This document shows positions 59,332 to 64,000 of a stretch of DNA of 64,000 bases, piece after piece. Position numbers and translations under genes: made by a program. How positions within the stretch are numbered: the stretch's first letter is position 1; every line of letters begins with the position of its first letter. The notes under the pieces were generated by a model. It made no database searches, had not been told where the DNA came from, and saw nothing but the letters and a program-made list of their open reading frames with translations. The DNA is from Halobacillus salinus (GTDB lineage Bacteria > Bacillota > Bacilli > Bacillales > Halobacillaceae): the NCBI RefSeq assembly GCF_004684905.1, contig NZ_SRJC01000008.1:62001-126000 (forward strand). The letters run 5' to 3'.

Positions 59332-59814
59332 TCACTCCGCTTCCCTGAACGCTTCTTCCGTTCCGATGAAAGCGACCATCGTAGAATATTCTTCGCCTTC
59401 TTCCGATTCACACTTGCTCAGGTAGATAATGTGACCGCGTTTCTGGATGAAGCGACAGGTGTAAGTGCCCGCTGGCGACTGTCTGTAGCCCTCGTAGTTA
59501 TTCTCGAACGTGATATTCTGGCCATCCGCAGTGAATGTGTTCTTATAATGCGTGTTGTTCGGATTGAAAATCGATACGTCTACGCTGTAATCCTCTGCAT
59601 TGTCCACTTTTTCAAGGAGTGTATTCATCTTCTCGATGTTCTCGACTTCGAGCGCCCCTTGTCTGATCTGTTCAAAGTCTTCGGACTGGTGCTTTACGAT
59701 CACATCCCCGTTTTCCTCTGCATCTTCAACAGTGTACGTGTTCTCTGAGTCTGCTTCTGAACATGCGCTTAAGACGGCTAAGATCACGATAAGAAAATAA
59801 ACGATTTTTTTCAT
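59332..59814 (-). CDS. DUF4362-type lipoprotein
   Basis: 160 residues, GGAAGGAG upstream. Lipoprotein signal peptide with lipobox LSAC (Cys18). The mature part contains NGDVIVKHQSEDFEQI, EKMNTLLEKVDN, DVSIFNPNN and a closing YTCRFIQKRGHIIYL..., which fits DUF4362 lipoproteins of Bacillaceae. Surface anchored; function unknown. Monocistronic. Confidence 0.72.
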   Translation of the reverse strand: MKKIVYFLIVILAVLSACSEADSENTYTVEDAEENGDVIVKHQSEDFEQIRQGALEVENIEKMNTLLEKVDNAEDYSVDVSIFNPNNTHYKNTFTADGQNITFENNYEGYRQSPAGTYTCRFIQKRGHIIYLSKCESEEGEEYSTMVAFIGTEEAFREAE

Positions 59815-59986
59815 ATAATCTCCTTCCGGTCTGCTTTGTATTTTCTATTAAATGGAATATGTACAGTTTACCATAATATGTATCTTCGGTTTGTGTTTTC
59901 ATTTGAAACGAATCGTTAACTAGAAACGTACATGTACTATGTGGAAAATAATAACATATCTAAGGCTGTGGTGAAGGAGGGAAAGT

Positions 59987-60082
59987 ATGGATGCTGTGAT
60001 GATCACGTCGATTCTCTTGGTTGGAGGACTGCTTGCCTGTTTAGGGTTCTATATGATCTACAAGTTCTATCAGAAGTCGTGA
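59987..60082 (+). CDS. 31-residue single-helix membrane protein
   Basis: ATG at 59987, six bases after GAAGGAGGG, one of the strongest sites in the window. It encodes MDAVMITSILLVGG, a continuous hydrophobic helix and the basic/aromatic end YKFYQKS. It is followed four bases later by a strong terminator, so the unit is a complete tiny gene. Proteins of this shape often associate with a larger membrane complex; none is identified here. Confidence 0.55.
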   Translation: MDAVMITSILLVGGLLACLGFYMIYKFYQKS

Positions 60083-60085
60083 TGT

Positions 60086-60122
60086 GTAGAGGAACCTCCA
60101 AGCGGTTGGGGGTTCTTTTTTT
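60086..60122 (+). terminator. Terminator of the 31-residue gene
   Basis: AGAGGAACCTCCAA pairs with TTGGGGGTTCTTT across AGCGG, followed by T residues. Confidence 0.8.
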
Positions 60123-60137
60123 GAATGCATTTGAATC

Positions 60138-60213
60138 GGGGACGGTTCTGACGTTCCATTCGAAGCACGAGAACCGTCCCTAGCGCAAATCTCCAAACGC
60201 GAGAACCGTCCCC
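60138..60213. repeat. Dispersed palindrome, copy 9 (degraded), plus an extra right arm
   Basis: GGGGACGGTTCTGACGTT at 60138-60155 faces CGAAGCACGAGAACCGTCCC at 60161-60180; the arms have drifted near the loop. A second right arm CCAAACGCGAGAACCGTCCCC follows at 60193-60213, 33 bases later, and then an AACAAAAAAAG stretch like the flank at 36802. Confidence 0.85.
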
Positions 60214-60216
60214 AAC

Positions 60217-60252
60217 AAAAAAAGAGCCCCTCCAACTGGAGCGGCTCTTTTC
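60217..60252 (-). terminator. Terminator of the leftward mannitol-type PTS operon
   Basis: On the minus strand AAGAGCCGCTCCA pairs with TGGAGGGGCTCTT, followed by a T run. It abuts the last gene's stop. Confidence 0.87.
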
Positions 60253-60255
60253 GGT

Positions 60256-61707
60256 TTATTGGTTTTCTAGTCGGTCGAGTAGTGGGTCGAGGTTCGGGTC
60301 GTTGATGTAGTTTTCGATCGTGATGATCTCTTTGTCGTTGTGCGACATTTTCGCTCTGTCCACGAGGTCCGCATGGACGACGACTACATCCGAGTGATCC
60401 GGCACATCTTCGATTCGGTAGTGCTTCACTTCGATGTCTTCGATTCCGCGTTTCTTCAGCTTCTTACGGAATGTGGTAGCACCGAGGGCACTGCTTCCGG
60501 CTCCTGCATCACAGGCGAAAGAGACGGTGTCGATTTTCTTGCTAGCTGCTTGTTTCGTGTTGCTAGTAGATTTAGAGACTTGCTTGCCTTCTTGCTTCAT
60601 GCTCTTCGTTTTTTCTACGGAGCTTGCAAGTTCGTCCGTTTCCTCTGAGCTCTTATCCATTTTCAGAATGACAGACGTAACAAGGAAGGTGACAATTGCT
60701 CCGGCCAGGACACCGGCGATGATTCCGACGAAGCTTCCCTTCGGTGTCAGGCCAAGGTAGGCGATGATCGAGCCTGGGCTTGGGCCTGCGACAAGGCCAG
60801 CATCGAACAGGCTGAACACGGCGATACCGGACATACCACCGAGGATCATCCCGATGATTGTAAGGGGTTTCATCAATACGTAAGGGAAGTACAGTTCATG
60901 GATACCGCCGACGAAGTGGATGATCATCGCGCCTGGTGCTGTACGTCTTGCCGTCTTTTTCCCGAAGAAGGTGAATGCCACAAGTAATCCAAGACCTGGT
61001 CCAGGGTTTGATGCTACCGTGAAGTAGATGGACTTACCAGCTTCTGCAGTAGCCTGCATGCCTAGTGGATAATAGATTCCTTGGTCGATGACGTTGTTCA
61101 GGAACAATACCTTGGCTGGTTCGTTGATCAGAGACAACAAAGGTAGTAGACCTGTTGCGACTAGCGCTTCGATGGCAGCCGTTACGAGATTGTTCGCTGC
61201 TTCGATCGTTGGTCCGATGAAGTAGAAAGATAGTATCATCAAAATGAATCCGAGAATCCCGATCGAGAAGTTGTTCACGATCATTTCAAATCCAGCTGGG
61301 ATCCTATTTTCAATCAGCTTGTCGAACTTCTTGATTACCCATCCACCGGCAGGACCGATGACCATGGCACCTAAGAACATCGGAATATCAGAGCCGACGA
61401 TCAGTCCGATCGCTCCGATGGCACCCATGACGGCACCACGTTGTCCTCCGACCATCCGGCCTCCGGTGATTGCAAGGAGCAGTGGAAGCAGGTAGTTGAT
61501 TGCTGGTCCGACGATTTGGGCCAGTTCTTCGTTCGGAATCCAGCCACTCGGTATGAATAAAGCGGTCAATAAACCCCAGGCGATGAAAGCACCGATATTC
61601 GGCAGGACCATATTGGTAAGGAAGCCCCCGAATGCCTGTACTTTCGCGCGTGTAGAAGGCTGTTGCATCTCTACAACATTATCCGTTGCTTGTGCAGAAT
61701 TCGCCAT
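60256..61707 (-). CDS. mtlA: PTS mannitol-type transporter, EIICB component
   Basis: 483 residues, AAAGGGATGAG upstream. The N-terminal ~340 residues are the EIIC membrane channel (FGGFLTNMVLPNIGAFIAWGL, then GxxxGG-rich helices and NEPAKVLFLNNVIDQGI). A flexible Ser/Lys/Gln linker (about 355-395) leads to the EIIB domain with phosphocysteine Cys399 in SFACDAGAGSSALG. There is no fused EIIA; that is the separate upstream gene. It imports and phosphorylates a hexitol, in the family mannitol to mannitol-1-phosphate. Last gene of the operon. Confidence 0.9.
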   Translation of the reverse strand: MANSAQATDNVVEMQQPSTRAKVQAFGGFLTNMVLPNIGAFIAWGLLTALFIPSGWIPNEELAQIVGPAINYLLPLLLAITGGRMVGGQRGAVMGAIGAIGLIVGSDIPMFLGAMVIGPAGGWVIKKFDKLIENRIPAGFEMIVNNFSIGILGFILMILSFYFIGPTIEAANNLVTAAIEALVATGLLPLLSLINEPAKVLFLNNVIDQGIYYPLGMQATAEAGKSIYFTVASNPGPGLGLLVAFTFFGKKTARRTAPGAMIIHFVGGIHELYFPYVLMKPLTIIGMILGGMSGIAVFSLFDAGLVAGPSPGSIIAYLGLTPKGSFVGIIAGVLAGAIVTFLVTSVILKMDKSSEETDELASSVEKTKSMKQEGKQVSKSTSNTKQAASKKIDTVSFACDAGAGSSALGATTFRKKLKKRGIEDIEVKHYRIEDVPDHSDVVVVHADLVDRAKMSHNDKEIITIENYINDPNLDPLLDRLENQ

Positions 61708-61767
61708 CTCTTCTCATCCCTTTCTTTGGATCATTTCATTTTGCTATGACAAAAGACGAAACCGTTC

Positions 61768-62205
61768 TTACTCCGCCATCTTGATGGCGTCCAGCACCTC
61801 TTGTTCACTTGTCGACGCTTCGAGCTTGTCCTGGATTTCATCCTCCATCAGGACCGAGGAGAGGTCCGAGATCAAGTCCAGGTGGCCATCGCTGTCTTCA
61901 GCGGCCAGTACGAAGAATGTTTTCACCTCTTTGTTTTGAGGGAAGACGACAGGTTGCTCCAACTGCAAGTAAGAGACGCCGGTTGAGTTCACGCCGCCTT
62001 CGTTCTTCGCGTGCGGCATCGCGATACCAGGTACGATGACGATATACGGTCCGTTCGTATGGACGTTCTGGATCATATCATCCACGTACGCAGACGTGAT
62101 CGAACCATTTTTCAAAAGGGGAGCAGCGGCTTCTTGGATACCGTCCTCCCAAGAATCTACGGATTGTAAAAAGCGGATGTTTCCTTCTAAATGCTCAGCT
62201 AACAT
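61768..62205 (-). CDS. mtlF: PTS EIIA component, mannitol/fructose class
   Basis: 145 residues from the ATG at 62205 with AAAGGTGAG upstream; the frame extends to 62250 over the previous gene's end. The phosphohistidine is His65 in GIAMPHAKNEGG. It relays phosphate from HPr to EIIB of the next gene. It starts seven bases after the dehydrogenase stop. Confidence 0.9.
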   Translation of the reverse strand: MLAEHLEGNIRFLQSVDSWEDGIQEAAAPLLKNGSITSAYVDDMIQNVHTNGPYIVIVPGIAMPHAKNEGGVNSTGVSYLQLEQPVVFPQNKEVKTFFVLAAEDSDGHLDLISDLSSVLMEDEIQDKLEASTSEQEVLDAIKMAE

Positions 62206-62212
62206 ATCAATC

Positions 62213-63376
62213 TCACCTTTCGTTTGTAGGTTGTAAGGAGTGGCTTTCATTCCAGTTGTGATAACGGTCGACGATTTTCTTTTGTAAGCTTGGATCTTCG
62301 ATGCCAGTGAAATGGGTCACGGCATTGTTGATTCCGTACTTGCTGATATATGCCTTGAGGGTGACGGACTCGTCATCTTCTGGGTTGTCGAAAAGAAAAG
62401 CGGCAGCTATTGCTGTCACGAGGTTCTCGACGGGAAGTCCCCGTTCGAACAGTGTCCTCGTCGGTTTGATCAATCTCTCGTCATGTCCCAGCTTGCGGAT
62501 CGGCGCTCTGCCGACGCGGAAGACTGGATCACGGACGTTGTCATTTTGGAATCGTTTGATGGTCTTGTCGATGAATGTGTTCATCTCATCTGCTCCGAAG
62601 CCGTGGAACTGAATGCTGTATTCGGCGGCTTCCTGGAGCGCTTTTCGTAAGAATTCTTCCATCTGCGTTTCTTTTAAGGCACTTTGAATTGTAGCATAGC
62701 CTTGAAGGCTGGCGGCGTATGCCGTTACGGCGTGTCCGAGATTGACGATGTATAGCTTCCGTTCGATGAAGGGCTCCAAATCTTCTACATAGGTGGCACC
62801 TTCAAGGCGCGGGAGGTCTCGGTTGAGCACCGCAGGCTCTTCGATGATCCACTCATAATAAGGTTCGACTTGTGTGACGCCTTCCTCGGAAAGGGAGAGG
62901 CGGTCGATCGCGGTATTCGGGAACCCTGTACGGGAATGGATCGTGTCGCGCTCGCTTTCGGTAAGAAGCTGGTCGATCTCTTTTTGTAAGGCGGAAGAAG
63001 CGTTGATCATGTTTTCGTTCGCGATGACATCGATCTCCGGACGATCTGCAGCTGCCCGTTCCAGCAGCCCCGTGGCTAGGGCGGGGGCTATTTTGGCCAA
63101 GTTGCCGGCACCGACGGAGGTGGTGATGAGATCGGCATCTTGGATAGCTGCTAGGACCTCATCCTCCGAACGGCTGTGAATAGCGTCGACAGGGGAGACC
63201 GTTTCGACGGTGCGATTTTCATCAAGCACTTCGAAGGTATAGCTGTTCTGACTGTTGAACTGCTCGATGGTACGTTGATCTACATCGACAAAAGTGATGC
63301 GGTACCCTGATTGATTCAACACATATCCGATCAATCCTTTTCCGATATTGCCTGCACCAAAATGTAGCGCTTTCAT
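62213..63376 (-). CDS. mtlD: Mannitol-1-phosphate 5-dehydrogenase family protein
   Basis: 387 residues from the ATG at 63376, five bases after AAGGGGG, 11 bases after the isomerase stop. The N-terminal NAD motif HFGAGNIGKGLIG (5-17), the catalytic region with ANENMIN and the C-terminal helical domain match MtlD in length and order. The family product is fructose-6-phosphate from mannitol-1-phosphate. With an EIIA and EIICB in the same operon it should oxidise the imported hexitol phosphate. Confidence 0.87.
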   Translation of the reverse strand: MKALHFGAGNIGKGLIGYVLNQSGYRITFVDVDQRTIEQFNSQNSYTFEVLDENRTVETVSPVDAIHSRSEDEVLAAIQDADLITTSVGAGNLAKIAPALATGLLERAAADRPEIDVIANENMINASSALQKEIDQLLTESERDTIHSRTGFPNTAIDRLSLSEEGVTQVEPYYEWIIEEPAVLNRDLPRLEGATYVEDLEPFIERKLYIVNLGHAVTAYAASLQGYATIQSALKETQMEEFLRKALQEAAEYSIQFHGFGADEMNTFIDKTIKRFQNDNVRDPVFRVGRAPIRKLGHDERLIKPTRTLFERGLPVENLVTAIAAAFLFDNPEDDESVTLKAYISKYGINNAVTHFTGIEDPSLQKKIVDRYHNWNESHSLQPTNER

Positions 63377-63387
63377 TTTTATCCCCC

Positions 63388-63948
63388 TTACTCCAAGTTC
63401 GCGTGGTATTCCCAAAGTGAATTCAACTCGATATTCTTGTTATCCACCATCATGAGGGCGATCGAGTCACCGAGCAATAGCAGGCTCTGTTCGAAAAGGC
63501 TCTTCATCGGCTGTTTCGATTCGACCGTTTCCGGTGTGACTTCTTTCGAGCCGATCGGGAGTCGGACGAATAAGTCTGCGTACTGGCTCATGGAACTTTC
63601 CGGGTTCGTGCCGATATGGGCGACCGTTGCGTTGTATTGCTTCGCTTTGTTCGCGATGATTAATGGGAACTGCGTTTCTCCGCTTCCGGATCCGACGATG
63701 AGCAAGTCTTTGTCTGTGATGGCAGGCTCTGTGATCTGCCCGACTACGTATGTCTGAACTCCGATGTGAGCTAGCCTTTTCGCAATCGCTTGTAAAGATA
63801 GCAACACTCTACCGACTCCGACGAAAAATACTTTATCCGCTTTGTTGATGGCTTCGATCAACGCTTCGACTTCCTCCCCTTTGACGTTGGTCAAGGTCGC
63901 TTGGATCTCTTCGGTCAAAATTTTCGTTGCTTTGTTGTAGTTGCTCAT
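63388..63948 (-). CDS. 6-phospho-3-hexuloisomerase (SIS-domain, HxlB-like)
   Basis: 186 residues, AGAGGAGGC upstream. The whole protein is one SIS domain: ADKVFFVGVGRVLLSLQAIAKRLAHIG with the family Arg after GVG, VGSGSGET as the phosphosugar loop and a conserved C-terminal helix. In the family it converts 3-hexulose-6-phosphate to fructose-6-phosphate, the second step of formaldehyde fixation in the ribulose monophosphate pathway. A place in a hexitol PTS operon is unusual. It starts with ATG overlapping the stop of the upstream gene. Confidence 0.8.
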   Translation of the reverse strand: MSNYNKATKILTEEIQATLTNVKGEEVEALIEAINKADKVFFVGVGRVLLSLQAIAKRLAHIGVQTYVVGQITEPAITDKDLLIVGSGSGETQFPLIIANKAKQYNATVAHIGTNPESSMSQYADLFVRLPIGSKEVTPETVESKQPMKSLFEQSLLLLGDSIALMMVDNKNIELNSLWEYHANLE

Positions 63949-64000
63949 ACTTTTGCCTCCTCTTGTAATCCCTTTGTGATGGCTTGTTCCATCAACTCTT
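63945..64000 (-). CDS. 3' end of an unidentified gene upstream in the PTS operon
   Basis: The minus-strand frame from the window edge reads ELMEQAITKGLQEEAKV and stops at TGA (63947-63945), overlapping the isomerase ATG by two bases. The overlap shows it belongs to the same operon. Too short to identify; a hexulose-phosphate synthase or another polyol enzyme would fit the context. Confidence 0.55.
   Translation of the reverse strand, partial: ELMEQAITKGLQEEAKV

Noticed and set aside
1-64000. rRNA, tRNA, replication origin, prophage structural genes, insertion-sequence transposases
   Set aside because: None was seen: no cloverleaf-like or 16S/23S words, no DnaA-box cluster, and no transposase motif apart from the recombinase remnant.

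Overview
The window looks like a chromosomal segment of an endospore-forming, low-to-mid GC Firmicute of the family Bacillaceae, most likely a halophilic or halotolerant lineage such as Halobacillus or a relative. The reasons are the gatC-gatA-gatB / dgkB / rlmCD order known from Bacillus, a SpoIIP homologue, an Sda-type sporulation inhibitor, YkvS/DUF948/DUF3221/DUF4181/DUF4362 family proteins typical of Bacillaceae, strong AGGAGG-type ribosome binding sites, acidic proteins and a BCCT osmolyte transporter. The genus is inference; no rRNA or tRNA gene is present to test it.

Layout. 1-6.0 kb: conserved core (tRNA amidotransferase, diacylglycerol kinase, 23S rRNA methyltransferase) with a 126-bp palindromic intergenic element. 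6-8 kb: AT-rich accessory patch with a decayed site-specific recombinase, a truncated ORF and an alpha/beta hydrolase. 8.3-12.3 kb: YjiH-family membrane protein plus class III aminotransferase, then a Gfo/Idh/MocA oxidoreductase. 12.6-17.3 kb: AT-rich defence islet, a Gabija-like pair (OLD-family ATPase/TOPRIM nuclease plus UvrD-like helicase) convergent with a membrane-anchored Mrr-like nuclease. 17.5-30.5 kb: BCCT transporter, SpoIIP, an isolated MurE-like ligase with an altered specificity motif, a MerR regulator, lipoproteins and a GntR/ABC operon. 30.9-41.8 kb: metabolism and regulation, including a SAM-I riboswitch before a homocysteine S-methyltransferase, a guanine-class riboswitch before a nucleoside hydrolase, an ECF sigma/anti-sigma operon, an MFS exporter divergent from a MarR regulator, and an SDR divergent from a WYL regulator. 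41.9-57.5 kb: three ABC export systems, the sda gene, and two further ECF sigma operons arranged head to head. 57.6-60.2 kb: small membrane proteins, a lipoprotein and a fold-type IV aminotransferase. 60.2-64 kb: a mannitol-type PTS operon read leftward whose visible upstream gene is a 6-phospho-3-hexuloisomerase homologue.

A prominent non-coding feature is a dispersed palindrome family (arms based on GGGGACGGTTCTCGTGTTTG). It has nine two-armed copies and several single arms between 19.7 and 60.2 kb, mostly directly beside stop codons, and often carries degenerate 11-13 bp tandem repeats on its flanks. A second family of GTGCC(TG) hairpins is also scattered. No mobilising transposase gene is visible in this window. 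There is no CRISPR array, rRNA or tRNA.

Many ORF starts were moved downstream to codons with a properly spaced ribosome binding site. Functions assigned from family resemblance are recognised by eye and have not been searched against a database.
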